From: Pontiellaceae bacterium B12227
Lineage (GTDB): Bacteria > Verrucomicrobiota > Kiritimatiellia > Kiritimatiellales > Pontiellaceae
Length of the DNA: 64,000 nucleotides
Assembly (NCBI GenBank): GCA_029432775.1
Contig: JAROAZ010000001.1
Span: 248,001-312,000 of the forward strand
Direction of reading: 5' to 3'
A model generated the notes under the pieces. That model was not told the DNA's origin. It was given only the letters and a program-made list of their open reading frames with translations, and did no database searches. Within the stretch, counting starts at the first letter, position 1, and each line of letters opens with the position of its first letter. Made by a program: the position numbers and the translations under genes. This document shows positions 18,830 through 28,151 of this stretch, in pieces.

Positions 18830-19762
18830 CTAATCCATCAAGGACAGTTGGTGGATCGTATGCAAATCCACTTCCAATGATTGGAAGCAGTCGTCGAGCT
18901 GCTCCATGGTTCGGCACCCGATCAGAGGATAGACCGGGTAGTCTTTGGTTTTCCACAAGGCCAGCACCAGCGCGGATACACTATGCCCGCTCGCGTCCGA
19001 CAGCGCCTTGAGCTTTCCGGCAATCCGGTTGCACCCTTCGGTATTGAACGGGTGCTCAGCGAGTGAGGGATGGTCCGTTCCGAGGCGCACCACCTTTTCA
19101 TAATAGCCCGCCGCCTGCGAGGTGTAGGGCATCAATGGCAAACCGGTTTCCCGGTGATAGCGCTCGCCCACTTCGTCGAGCACCGTCAGCAACGGAATCT
19201 CCATCGGCTTGCGGAACCGCCCGCCGATACAGGCCATCGGCTGATTCGCGGAAAACCCTTCCCATCCATTTTTCATCGCGACCGCAGCGGCTTCCTTCAA
19301 CCGGGTAACCGAAAAATTGGAAGCACCATAGTGCCGAACCCAGCCCCGCTCCCGAAAATTTTCCCCGGTGTGGAGCAGTTCTTCCACCGGGCGGGTTTCA
19401 TCATCGCGATGCAGCCAATAGAGATCGATACAATCCACCCCCAGCGCTAGGCGGCTTTTTTCAATATCGTGCGTCAATTCCTCCGCACTCAAACGCGGTC
19501 GGTTCAGCTGATCCATCGGCGGATGGCCGCCCTTGGTGGAAATCAGAAAGTCATCGCGGCAGCCACGCGCTTTCAGCCACCGGCCGATAATCTCCTCGCT
19601 TAAGCCTTCATTCGGAGGCGGATAACACCGGGCGGTATCCAGAACCCGGCCGCCCCGCTCCCGGTAAAAATCCATCATCTGAAAAGCGGTCGCCTCATCC
19701 GGACTCAACCCGAACGTCCCGCTTCCCAGAACAAGGAAGGTATCCTTCGGAAGATTAATCAT
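18830..19762 (-). CDS. Aldo/keto reductase
   Basis: 310 residues, no signal peptide, cytoplasmic. The tetrad of the aldo/keto reductase family is present: Asp42 and Tyr47 (LDTARCY), Lys77 (ISTKGG) and His118 (YWLHRD). The NADPH-side strand near the C-terminus reads YPLIGCRTMEQL. Known family role: NADPH-dependent reduction of an aldehyde or ketone, or oxidation of a sugar. The start overlaps the upstream stop by 8 bp, so it is coupled to the isomerase-like gene. In this context it probably acts on a released monosaccharide; the substrate is not shown. Confidence 0.88.
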   Translation of the reverse strand: MINLPKDTFLVLGSGTFGLSPDEATAFQMMDFYRERGGRVLDTARCYPPPNEGLSEEIIGRWLKARGCRDDFLISTKGGHPPMDQLNRPRLSAEELTHDIEKSRLALGVDCIDLYWLHRDDETRPVEELLHTGENFRERGWVRHYGASNFSVTRLKEAAAVAMKNGWEGFSANQPMACIGGRFRKPMEIPLLTVLDEVGERYHRETGLPLMPYTSQAAGYYEKVVRLGTDHPSLAEHPFNTEGCNRIAGKLKALSDASGHSVSALVLALWKTKDYPVYPLIGCRTMEQLDDCFQSLEVDLHTIHQLSLMD

Positions 19763-20624
19763 TCAGCTTCTTCAGCATTTCACGATAGACGTCGATAGAG
19801 TCGGCGTGATGGCTCTGTCGGACTTTCTGCAGCCCGTAGGTGTGCAGCAGGACCGGGCCTTCATAATCGATAGATTTCAGCGCGGTCAAAAGTTTGGCCG
19901 CGTCATAGTCGCCGTCGCCCAGCGGCTGGATGTTTTTACTCCAGTCGCCTTTCGCCGCACCTTCGTATTCGATATCCGTTCCGCTGATACTAGGCAACCG
20001 GAGCCAGGGTTTGACCGTGGCCGCCACCTCGTTGAGCCGTTCATGATTCCCGGCGCGGATTTCGTGGCACAGGTGCAGTGAAAGATAGACATCCTCACGA
20101 TCCAGCTCCTCAATCACCGCAAGCGCCTCTTCCGCCGACTCGATGGCCGTACGGTCGTGGGGATAAAGAATAAACTCTATACCGGCACCGGCCGCCAGAT
20201 CCGCAATGTGGTTGATCCCCTCAACCATTTCTTTGCGCTCAAGGCCGTCCTCGATCTGGACGATAAGCCACAGGCTCGCATCAGCTTTTTTCAATCGACT
20301 CAGCGCCCGTTCAACAAGGGCATAGTTTTTTGAATTGTCCTTCTTAAGTTTTAAATGAACATACCCGGCATACACTTCAAAATCGGACGCCGCGGCCACC
20401 TTTAGATATTCATTGAATTGGATAAGCTGCTTCTGGCTCGACAGATTAAAAACCATGCCGCCGTAGCCCAATTTCTGCAGCGCGTCGATCTGCTCTGCCT
20501 TGGTGTCACCCAGCCGGTCGAAGTCAAAGTGAAAGCTGCCCAGCGGCCACGTTTCCATGGTGGTTTCCGCAGCAACTGCGGAAACCATCATCAACGTGAT
20601 AAAACTCAGAAAGAAGTGCTTCAC
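19755..20624 (-). CDS. Sugar phosphate isomerase/epimerase-like TIM-barrel protein, exported
   Basis: 289 residues. GTG start with GGAGG 7 bp upstream. An N-terminal signal peptide (MKHFFLSFITLMMVSAVAA) precedes a barrel of the xylose isomerase-like / AP-endonuclease 2 superfamily: GSFHFDFDRLGD, FILYPHDRT, YLSLHLCHE, WLRLPSISGTD. The His/Glu/Asp residues on these strands would form the metal site. Family members interconvert ketoses and aldoses or epimerise sugars. The signal peptide is unusual for an isomerase but common among paralogues in Verrucomicrobia and Planctomycetes. Activity unknown. Confidence 0.8.
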   Translation of the reverse strand: MKHFFLSFITLMMVSAVAAETTMETWPLGSFHFDFDRLGDTKAEQIDALQKLGYGGMVFNLSSQKQLIQFNEYLKVAAASDFEVYAGYVHLKLKKDNSKNYALVERALSRLKKADASLWLIVQIEDGLERKEMVEGINHIADLAAGAGIEFILYPHDRTAIESAEEALAVIEELDREDVYLSLHLCHEIRAGNHERLNEVAATVKPWLRLPSISGTDIEYEGAAKGDWSKNIQPLGDGDYDAAKLLTALKSIDYEGPVLLHTYGLQKVRQSHHADSIDVYREMLKKLND

Positions 20625-20720
20625 TTGCTCGCCTCCAGTTCGCTTTGCCTCTTATAACTCATAATCATTTCACTCATCTTACTTTCTCCCAGGTTAAACA
20701 TCGGTTTGCACGTTGCGGCT

Positions 20721-22157
20721 TCAACCCAGCTTGCGGATCTTTTCCAGATAGGCGCGGGTGATCGGATATTTCCAGATCGGGATCAGCGCAATGGCGGCAA
20801 AGACCGCGCCGGAAAGAAAACCGGCAAGCGTGACCTTTTTCATGATTTCCAGCGAATAGTGTTCCTGCGCGGCCTCAAAACCCATTCGCGTAAGCACGAA
20901 ACCGGAGAAGAAAACGCCAAGCGACTGCGAGGCTTTGAAAACAAAGCTCAGCACCGCTGAATACGAACCGTCGCGCAGCTTGCCGGTCTGAATTTTTCCA
21001 ATCTCGGAAACATCGGCCACCATCGCATATGATGAGGGAATCATCGTTCCCACCCCCAACCAGAACAAATCGTGGAACAGCATAAAGATCAGCAGGCCGC
21101 CGGAAAGCTTCAGACCGCAGCATTCAAACGGAGCAAAGTCGCGCGGCACGATTCCGCCGACGAATAAAAGACACAGCAGAATGTTGCCCACAAGACCGAG
21201 CGAAACCCCGACGAAGATAACACTTTTTTTATCGATCCGTTTAGCGAGCCCCGCCCCGGCCAGCGAGCCGATTGCAAAAGCAACCATGGTGGAGGAATGC
21301 ACAATCGTTTTCTGCACACTCGAAAACTCCATGAAAAATTCGTACACATAAATCTGTACGCTTCCAACGAAGGTGGCGGAGGTGATTGCAATAATTGTCA
21401 TCAGATAGACCATGCGAGGAAGCGGGTCGCTCAGCGTTTGGAAAATGTCGCGGAACATGGCGGACGGTTTATTCCCCTCCGTCGGTTCATTCCGCGAATC
21501 GTGCGCATATTTGCGGGTGGTGATCAGCACCACGGCAAGCAGCGCCAGACCAATGATCACACACGCGCCGACCAGGCCCACATAGTTCCCCGCTTCCGCC
21601 GTGGCTTTGAGTTGCCCTTCCGGTCGATCCGGAAAAAACAGCACCCAGCCGAACGCCGTCAGAATGTTAATGAACATGTTAAACGCCCAGCGCACGCCCT
21701 GTAGTTTGGAGCGTCCGGCATAGTCGGTGCAGATCTCAAAACCCAATGCATTGTATGGCACCAGGAAGACCGTAATCGCCGTGCGCATCAACAAGTTGAA
21801 ACCCATCAGCCAGGCGAACACCGCGTATTTATTTTCCAGCCCGTCCGGAACCAGCCAAAGCAGGACATAGAAAAAAATCGTAAGCAAACCGCCAACCAGC
21901 ATGTAGGGATGGCGTTTACCCCAGCGGCTGCGCGTATTGTCGGTAATGTGCCCCATCACCGGGTCCGTTACCGCATCCCAGAAAATGGAAACACTGATCG
22001 CCAGTCCCGCCAGTGTGGCATCCAGACCGATCACCTGTGTGTAAAACAGCATGGCGAAATTCATGATCGAATTGAGGATGACCGAAGTCACCCCGTCGCC
22101 GGAGGCATAGGCCAGGATATCCGTTGAGGGCGTTTTCTGCTGCTCTGTTGCGTTCAC
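20721..22157 (-). CDS. GPH-family sugar:cation symporter (MFS)
   Basis: 478 residues, about 12 membrane segments. GTG start with AAAGGA upstream. The N-terminal LAISVSIFWDAVTDPVMGHITDNTRSRWGKRHPYM region carries the family signature D-x-x-x-DPxxGxxxDxxxxxxGxxRP (melibiose carrier type). It would import a mono- or oligosaccharide or glycoside together with Na+ or H+. It lies between a GH99-like gene and the isomerase-like gene, so it is likely the importer for the products of this operon. A second GPH gene lies at 54901-56661. Confidence 0.9.
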   Translation of the reverse strand: MNATEQQKTPSTDILAYASGDGVTSVILNSIMNFAMLFYTQVIGLDATLAGLAISVSIFWDAVTDPVMGHITDNTRSRWGKRHPYMLVGGLLTIFFYVLLWLVPDGLENKYAVFAWLMGFNLLMRTAITVFLVPYNALGFEICTDYAGRSKLQGVRWAFNMFINILTAFGWVLFFPDRPEGQLKATAEAGNYVGLVGACVIIGLALLAVVLITTRKYAHDSRNEPTEGNKPSAMFRDIFQTLSDPLPRMVYLMTIIAITSATFVGSVQIYVYEFFMEFSSVQKTIVHSSTMVAFAIGSLAGAGLAKRIDKKSVIFVGVSLGLVGNILLCLLFVGGIVPRDFAPFECCGLKLSGGLLIFMLFHDLFWLGVGTMIPSSYAMVADVSEIGKIQTGKLRDGSYSAVLSFVFKASQSLGVFFSGFVLTRMGFEAAQEHYSLEIMKKVTLAGFLSGAVFAAIALIPIWKYPITRAYLEKIRKLG

Positions 22158-22167
22158 GAAGAGTCCT

Positions 22168-23940
22168 TTATCGGGTTATTGACTCATACCGATAATTAAA
22201 CCGGCCGTTGGGCGCGGCATCGCCGTGGATCAGCCAATCGACCGCATCGGTGGTCTGCCGGTTGTCCGACCACTTGAAGCGCAGTGCGAACGCATCCGCA
22301 TGCAGTCCCAGCTCGGCACGCGGCACCTTCAATGTAATACTGTTTCCCGTCTCTTCCACTTCCACAATCGCCAGGCCCTCCCACATCCAGCCGCCGAGGG
22401 CTCGCTCGAGGATGTAGTGCTGTTTCATGAAGGGATCGAGGTGCACCCGATAGTGATACCCTTCCCAGGTCGGGGTGGTTTCCGGAGCACTTTCCACTTC
22501 AATGAAAAGTTCCATCCAGTTATCGCCGGCACGCGGCGTCAGCGGCTCAACCGTTTCCACCTTGAAATACAGGTTGGTTGCATCCTGCGTAATCCAGGCC
22601 TCCTTCACATCGTTCCGCCCGGTTTGATCCACCAATTGGCCGACCCGTCCCCATCCAAAATGATCTCGATGATCAACGTCATGCAATGTATCGCGATAGA
22701 CCGGATTACCCTCCACCTTGCGCGTTCCCTTATACCGGCGGATACCGTTGATCATCTGGTAATAATAGTTATCGGCATAGCCACCGCGCATCGGTTCAAT
22801 ATCGCGGTTATATTCATCGGTAAATAGATCGATAAATCGCGGATGACCGTTCGGTACTTTTTCACCGGCATATTCCGGCGGGTTATCCCGGTTAAAACGC
22901 ATCGCAATCCATTCATTCCACTGGGTGATCAGGATAAACTCGGGATCCACTTCGAGCGCACGGCTCCACTGCTCGGAAAAATTCAGACCCAGCGGCGTTT
23001 TCGGAGGCACTGGATTTGCACCTTTATTAAAACTTTTTCCTACGTCATGGCCGGGATGCTCGGCCGTGGAAACCACCACCTGTTCCGGCTTGGTAGGATC
23101 TTCATGCCAGCCATAGGCCTGCGGATAGCTCTCCACCCACGGCCAGCGGTCCTTTCCGTTGCCGAACCACTTGCGACCCTTTTTGCTCCAGGCCCAGGAA
23201 TAACGCATGCTGAAATAATCCGTATACTGCTTATCCAGCACGGTGAAGTTGGCCAGAATCAGCGGTTTGCCCTTCCACATAAACCACAGATCTTTATAGA
23301 GCCCTTTGGAATAGAGGTCGCGATAGACCGCACCGACCACCTCGTTGTTATTGGCCTCAATCACACCGGTATTAAATGCCACCTGAGGGGTGGTACCGCC
23401 TTTGGCGCGGATGTCCGCATAAATCCGCAGAATTTCCATATAGGTGTCGCGGTAGTGGAAACCATTCGTAACGTCCAGAATCACCACATCCACTCCGGCA
23501 TCTGCAAACATGCGGGCGTGTCGACGGATCAGCCATTCATCGTTGGCCACATAATAGCCGAACACCGACTCGCCCCAATGGTGCCAATTATCTTTCGATC
23601 CCCACGGACGTTCTCCCAGCGGCGCCTTGAGGATCCGGGTAATATCCAGCGGCGACTTCGTATCAACCGCCGGGTCCGGCCGTACCGGTCCCTGCCCGCT
23701 TTCCGGCTCCTGCGAGGGATTCATGTGCACATCGTATCCGTGCGATCCATGCCAGATATAATAAAAAAGGCCGATGGCTTTTCCTTCTCTGGGATCCCCC
23801 ACTTCATCGTTCGCCGGCAGCTCCCGGCCCAATCGATCGGTACAGACCCACGTATCGCTGAACGTATCCCATATTTCCGCAACAGTCGCAGAACACACCA
23901 CCGAGGCTGCACCAAGTAATACCCATTTCTTAAAATTCAT
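22168..23940 (-). CDS. Secreted GH99/GH71-like glycosidase with C-terminal sugar-binding-like domain
   Basis: 590 residues, signal peptide MNFKKWVLLGAASVVCSATVA, ribosome site AGGA. TIM-barrel-like region with GLFYYIWHG, ADAGVDVVILDVTNG (strand with acidic residue) and LITQWNEWIAMRF at about residue 342. WNEW with a preceding Gln or Gly is typical of GH99-like and related endo-acting barrels. The last ~170 residues (YRDTLHDVDHRDHFGWGRVG, LYFKVETVEPL, FALRFKWSDN) resemble a family 9-like binding domain. Paralogue of 33894-35768 with the same layout. Cleavage within a glycan chain is inference from the family. Confidence 0.72.
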   Translation of the reverse strand: MNFKKWVLLGAASVVCSATVAEIWDTFSDTWVCTDRLGRELPANDEVGDPREGKAIGLFYYIWHGSHGYDVHMNPSQEPESGQGPVRPDPAVDTKSPLDITRILKAPLGERPWGSKDNWHHWGESVFGYYVANDEWLIRRHARMFADAGVDVVILDVTNGFHYRDTYMEILRIYADIRAKGGTTPQVAFNTGVIEANNNEVVGAVYRDLYSKGLYKDLWFMWKGKPLILANFTVLDKQYTDYFSMRYSWAWSKKGRKWFGNGKDRWPWVESYPQAYGWHEDPTKPEQVVVSTAEHPGHDVGKSFNKGANPVPPKTPLGLNFSEQWSRALEVDPEFILITQWNEWIAMRFNRDNPPEYAGEKVPNGHPRFIDLFTDEYNRDIEPMRGGYADNYYYQMINGIRRYKGTRKVEGNPVYRDTLHDVDHRDHFGWGRVGQLVDQTGRNDVKEAWITQDATNLYFKVETVEPLTPRAGDNWMELFIEVESAPETTPTWEGYHYRVHLDPFMKQHYILERALGGWMWEGLAIVEVEETGNSITLKVPRAELGLHADAFALRFKWSDNRQTTDAVDWLIHGDAAPNGRFNYRYESITR

Positions 23941-23942
23941 GT

Positions 23943-26753
23943 TTAGTCCTGTTTCAATGTTAAATTAATCGTGTGCACTCCATTATCCAACGGATAGGCC
24001 GACAACTCCCGTAACGGTACAGCGGAGCCATCGATCTCAACCGATTCCAACCCCTGGATATCAAGCACCAGCAAGGAGGATGTATTGGGCGGCGTCTCCA
24101 CTGTCCATTGGATTTTATTGTCCGCCCGTTTCCAATGGCTGGAAATTTCACCATATTCCGACTCATAGCCTACCTTCACCCAGTCGAGGGATTCCGGGAA
24201 CACCGGCCGCAGGATGATTTGTTTAAACCCGGGCTGCTCAGAAGAGGGACGGATACCGCCGAGTCCCAGATAGAACCAGGCGTCGTAACCGCCCTGGAAC
24301 GGATGGCTCAGCGAGCGGACGGGTTGCTCCATCGTTGCAGGATTAAAAGCCCCCTTGCGCTCCCAGAGCGACGTGCCGTTCAGCTCATTAAACAGATAAT
24401 AAAATCCCGGATGCCCCTGTGCGAAAAAGGTACCGAGCGCGGTGTCGGCATAGCCATGATCCGCCAGGGCCGGATAAAGCCAGCGATGCCCCAGCGCGCC
24501 GACCGAGGCATGACCGTTCCAGTTTTCAAGCACATCGCGGTTCAACGATTTCGCCACGGTTTCACGCAATTGTTCCGGAACAATATCGAAACAGAGCGCC
24601 ATCGCATCGGCCGTCTGGCTACCGTAGCTGCCTGCGGTTTCATCAAAGAAAGCATCATGAAAATCTGCCGCCGTTTCCTGTTTCCAATCGCTGAATATTG
24701 CCACCTGTTTCTGATCCCCCACAACATCCGCAAGTTCTACCATCACCGCGCAGGCTTTAATAAACAGGGCTGTACTGGTTTTTTCCTTCGGCGTTTGCTG
24801 GGGCCGGCCCGCGCCGCCCACCCGCGCATCGCCGGGCTTTCGGACGGGGTCGCACCAATCGCCATACTTGATGGAAATAATGCCGTTCTTCTGCAATCCA
24901 CGACCGTAGTCCATAAACGCAAGCAGGTTCTTGTAGTGGGCTTTAACGGCGTCGAGATCTCCATGGAAACGGTACTGTTCATCAGCAATCAGCACCTGGG
25001 CGACGGCCCAGTCCGGGCTGTTCCCCCCGCCCCGCTTTCCCGGAACAATGGCCGGTGCAATCTCCTTGTTTGTCCGGAAATCACCCAGATATTTTTCCCA
25101 GAACAAGGCCATGTCATAATTATAGTTTGATAGAGTCAGCGCCGCATGCGCATCGCCCGTCCAGCCGCAGCGTTCGCGGATCGGACAGTCGGAAGGAATG
25201 CTGATCAAATTCGACTCATAGGTCCAAAGCGCGGTGCGATGCACCCGGTTGAGGTGCTCGCTCGAACTTTCAAAGGTTCCAACGGTTGGAACCGCGCTGC
25301 GCATCAGGCAACCCGTCAGCAAACCGAGATCCGGCTTCTTTTTCAGTCCGGTCACTTCCACATACCGGAACCCGTGCCAGGTAAACGACGGCTTCCAAAC
25401 CTTGGAAGATTTTGGTCCTGCCATATAGGCATCGGTCTGGTTTACCTTGGTGGCAAAACCGCCGCCGCTGTCCATGCCGGTGGTTCCGGAATCGTCGGCC
25501 CACTCGGCATAACGCAGATAAACCGCCTTGCCGGGTTCCAGCTCCAGCCTGGAACAATCCATCTCGACCACGCCCGTAAAATTCTGCCCGAAATCATAGA
25601 CCCATACGCCGGGTTCCGGATTCAACAGCTTAACGGGTGCAATGCGTTTCACTTCCTGAACCGTCGGCAGGGTCTGAACTTCCAGCCGCTCGGTCGGTGA
25701 TTTTTCCAAGGTCTGGACCGGTTTCCAATCCTTGGACGTCTGCATTCCGTCAAACACCTCGCCGGCATACACATTGTTTTTCACCACCGCGCTCGGGCGC
25801 GATTCCCACGAACTATCGCTCGCAATGGTTTCCTTCGATCCATCCGCATACGTGAGTTCCAGTTGGGCAATGATGGCCGGGCGGCCGTAATAAAATTTGT
25901 CGGACGAAAAGCCGGCATTCTGCCCGAAAAAGCCCTGCCCCAAATGCACCGTCAGTTGGTGGGTTCCAGTTGTAAGGGCATCATCCAGCACATCGATATC
26001 ATACAGAATGCGTTTTTCAAAATCGGTCTGCGCCGGATTACGCAGGCGGCTCCCCAGCTTTTTTCCATCGAGGTAAAAATCGGCGTATCCCGCGGCTGTG
26101 CTGTAGAGTCGGGCGCGCACCACCTTTTTCCCAATCGTGAAATCCTTGCGCAGCCAGGTGGCCGGCTCCAACGCCTCCAGCCGTTTCGCATTTTCCGGCA
26201 TATCGATTCCGGGCTTCCATTCAATCGGTCGCCGAGCGGCTTTGCCTTTGTCCTGCGCGGTGGCGAACATCCAGACCTTCAGAGCGTCAGTCAACGGAAC
26301 CGGCGGATTGCTTACACTCTGAATCCATCGCGCCGACCAGTCGGCCGGATTGAGCAGGCCCATTTCCCATTTGGCGGGAGCACTCCAGTCTCCTGGGTTA
26401 GTTTCGCCTTCCTGCCAAATCCGTACGCGCCAATAACAGACCTGCCGCGAAGCCAGCTGTTTTCCTGCATATGGAATCTGGAGAGAAACGCCCGAAGCAA
26501 CGCGGCCCGAGTCCCATAAATCGGCCAGATCCTGAATTAACTGTTCGGCACTCGATGCCACCTGAATCTGATAGGCCGACTGCATCGTGCCCGACTGTGC
26601 TGACTCCATTTGCCACGAAAGGCCCGGACTCTTTTTTTCAACCCCGACCGGGTCGATCCGGTAATCGCAGGTTAAGCTGCCGGGCTCCGCGGCGGCGATC
26701 GCAGTTATGCCCGCACATAACAGAACGGATAGCTTTTTTAAATAATGTCGCAT
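23943..26753 (-). CDS. Secreted GH78 alpha-L-rhamnosidase
   Basis: 936 residues with signal peptide. Domain order matches the family: N-terminal sandwich (YQIQVASS), two further beta domains, then an (alpha/alpha)6 catalytic domain and a C-terminal sandwich. The catalytic signature SDCPIRERCGWTGD is at about residues 520-535; its Asp, Glu and Asp match the acidic residues known in GH78. The next Asp/Glu-rich helix (ALTLSNYNYDM) follows. It would release terminal alpha-L-rhamnose outside the cytoplasm. Only 2 bp separate it from the GH99-like gene. Three copies of the TTCCA-N5-TGGAA palindrome lie inside this gene. Confidence 0.9.
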   Translation of the reverse strand: MRHYLKKLSVLLCAGITAIAAAEPGSLTCDYRIDPVGVEKKSPGLSWQMESAQSGTMQSAYQIQVASSAEQLIQDLADLWDSGRVASGVSLQIPYAGKQLASRQVCYWRVRIWQEGETNPGDWSAPAKWEMGLLNPADWSARWIQSVSNPPVPLTDALKVWMFATAQDKGKAARRPIEWKPGIDMPENAKRLEALEPATWLRKDFTIGKKVVRARLYSTAAGYADFYLDGKKLGSRLRNPAQTDFEKRILYDIDVLDDALTTGTHQLTVHLGQGFFGQNAGFSSDKFYYGRPAIIAQLELTYADGSKETIASDSSWESRPSAVVKNNVYAGEVFDGMQTSKDWKPVQTLEKSPTERLEVQTLPTVQEVKRIAPVKLLNPEPGVWVYDFGQNFTGVVEMDCSRLELEPGKAVYLRYAEWADDSGTTGMDSGGGFATKVNQTDAYMAGPKSSKVWKPSFTWHGFRYVEVTGLKKKPDLGLLTGCLMRSAVPTVGTFESSSEHLNRVHRTALWTYESNLISIPSDCPIRERCGWTGDAHAALTLSNYNYDMALFWEKYLGDFRTNKEIAPAIVPGKRGGGNSPDWAVAQVLIADEQYRFHGDLDAVKAHYKNLLAFMDYGRGLQKNGIISIKYGDWCDPVRKPGDARVGGAGRPQQTPKEKTSTALFIKACAVMVELADVVGDQKQVAIFSDWKQETAADFHDAFFDETAGSYGSQTADAMALCFDIVPEQLRETVAKSLNRDVLENWNGHASVGALGHRWLYPALADHGYADTALGTFFAQGHPGFYYLFNELNGTSLWERKGAFNPATMEQPVRSLSHPFQGGYDAWFYLGLGGIRPSSEQPGFKQIILRPVFPESLDWVKVGYESEYGEISSHWKRADNKIQWTVETPPNTSSLLVLDIQGLESVEIDGSAVPLRELSAYPLDNGVHTINLTLKQD

Positions 26754-26764
26754 GCGTTTTTTAC

Positions 26765-28126
26765 TCAGAATGATTTAATGCAATCCCGCTTCGCGACGGG
26801 ATACCAATGATCCAGCTGCTCAACCAGCCGCTCCACCACATCCCGTTTTACGCCGGCAAGGTTCATGGTTTCATGCGGATCACTTTTCAGATCGTAGAGC
26901 TGGGGACGCAGATCCATCCGGTTGTGCACCTTTTCCGCATACTTCGTGTTGTTGCCCTCGTTGCGTCCGTATTTTCCGGTATAGGTCAGGATCAGTTTAT
27001 AACGTCCTTCAATGACCCAGCGGTAGAGCAGTGTTTCTTCCGGATCATCCAGATCCACGACATCATGCGCAAAGGATTCGCCGAAAATCCGCTCGCGATC
27101 AACCGGCAGATTCTTTTCCATCGGCTCCAGCAGACTGATGCCCGGAAGGCCTTCCGGAAGACGGGCGCCCGTGGCCGCGCAGATGGTTGGAAGAATATCA
27201 ATGCTGATGGCCAGATCCTGCCGGCGGGCCGGTTTGAGTTTTGCGGGCCAGTTGTAGATGGTCGGCTGGCGCACTCCACCCTCCTGCGGCATTTGCTTCG
27301 AGCCAAACGCAAAGGAGTTGGCTTTTTCGGGATCCTGAATCCATCCGTTATCCCCGAAATACACGATCAGCGTGTTTTCCCGCACGCCCTTTTCTTCGAG
27401 GTAACCGATCAGCTCGCCGCAGGTTTCATCGAACCACTCCACCATCGCGTAGTATTTTGCGACCGGCTCGGAGTCGACGAGCTTTTTGTATTTGTCCAGC
27501 AAGTGCTTCGGCGGCGTATGCGGCGCATGCGGAAGGAAAGGCGCGTACCAGACGAAGAAGGGCTTTTCTTCAGCCACGGCGTCATCAATGAATTCCGTAA
27601 CCGGTGCCATCCCCTTACGGCCTATTTCCAGCCCTTTATCGCCATGGCGACCACCTTTGTTCGGGTAGCCGCGGGTCATGCCGTGCGTGAACCCGCCGTC
27701 CTGGTAACTGCCTTCCCACCATTTGCCGCTTTGGTGCGAAATATAGCCTTGCTCGCCCAACAGCTTCGCCAGCGTATCCATCTTCTTCACACGGTCGATC
27801 ATATACTGCCGGTCCGCCGAACTTCTGGAAATCGGATCGTTACCGCTGATTTTATGATCGGAGGCATAGCGCCCGGTGGCCAGCGTCATCAGCGACGGAC
27901 GGCACAGTGCCGTCGGCACATAAGCGCGTTCAAAAAGGACGCCGCTATCGGCCAGCCGGTCGAGGTGCGGGGTTTTAATGACCTCGTGCCCCATGAACCC
28001 GTAATCGGTCCACGAGTGATCATCGCTAAGAATAATGACCACATTCGGCGGCCGCTCTGCCTGTGCAGCAACGACCAGCGAGATTGCGATCAGACCAAAA
28101 ACACGTAACATCAATGAGTTTCTCAT
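26765..28126 (-). CDS. Secreted sulfatase with C-x-P-S-L active site
   Basis: 453 residues; signal peptide ending AAQA. Sulfatase fold from PPNVVIILSDDHSWTDYG (metal-binding DD). The modification motif is C75-R-P-S-L: the usual Arg after Ser is replaced by Leu, although the downstream TLATGRYASDHK is as expected. GQQ-type GKWWEGSY and FGDNGW metal sites are present. I recall CRPSL in some Planctomycete sulfatase subfamilies, so it is probably an active variant rather than a dead enzyme. Preceded by GGAGG 10 bp upstream and followed 11 bp later by the GH78 gene. Confidence 0.88.
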   Translation of the reverse strand: MRNSLMLRVFGLIAISLVVAAQAERPPNVVIILSDDHSWTDYGFMGHEVIKTPHLDRLADSGVLFERAYVPTALCRPSLMTLATGRYASDHKISGNDPISRSSADRQYMIDRVKKMDTLAKLLGEQGYISHQSGKWWEGSYQDGGFTHGMTRGYPNKGGRHGDKGLEIGRKGMAPVTEFIDDAVAEEKPFFVWYAPFLPHAPHTPPKHLLDKYKKLVDSEPVAKYYAMVEWFDETCGELIGYLEEKGVRENTLIVYFGDNGWIQDPEKANSFAFGSKQMPQEGGVRQPTIYNWPAKLKPARRQDLAISIDILPTICAATGARLPEGLPGISLLEPMEKNLPVDRERIFGESFAHDVVDLDDPEETLLYRWVIEGRYKLILTYTGKYGRNEGNNTKYAEKVHNRMDLRPQLYDLKSDPHETMNLAGVKRDVVERLVEQLDHWYPVAKRDCIKSF

Positions 28127-28151
28127 AAGACTGAAACCTCCTTCGGCTGAA

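Noticed and set aside
26807-28108. 433-residue plus-strand open frame
   Set aside because: Antisense shadow of the sulfatase at 26765-28126.
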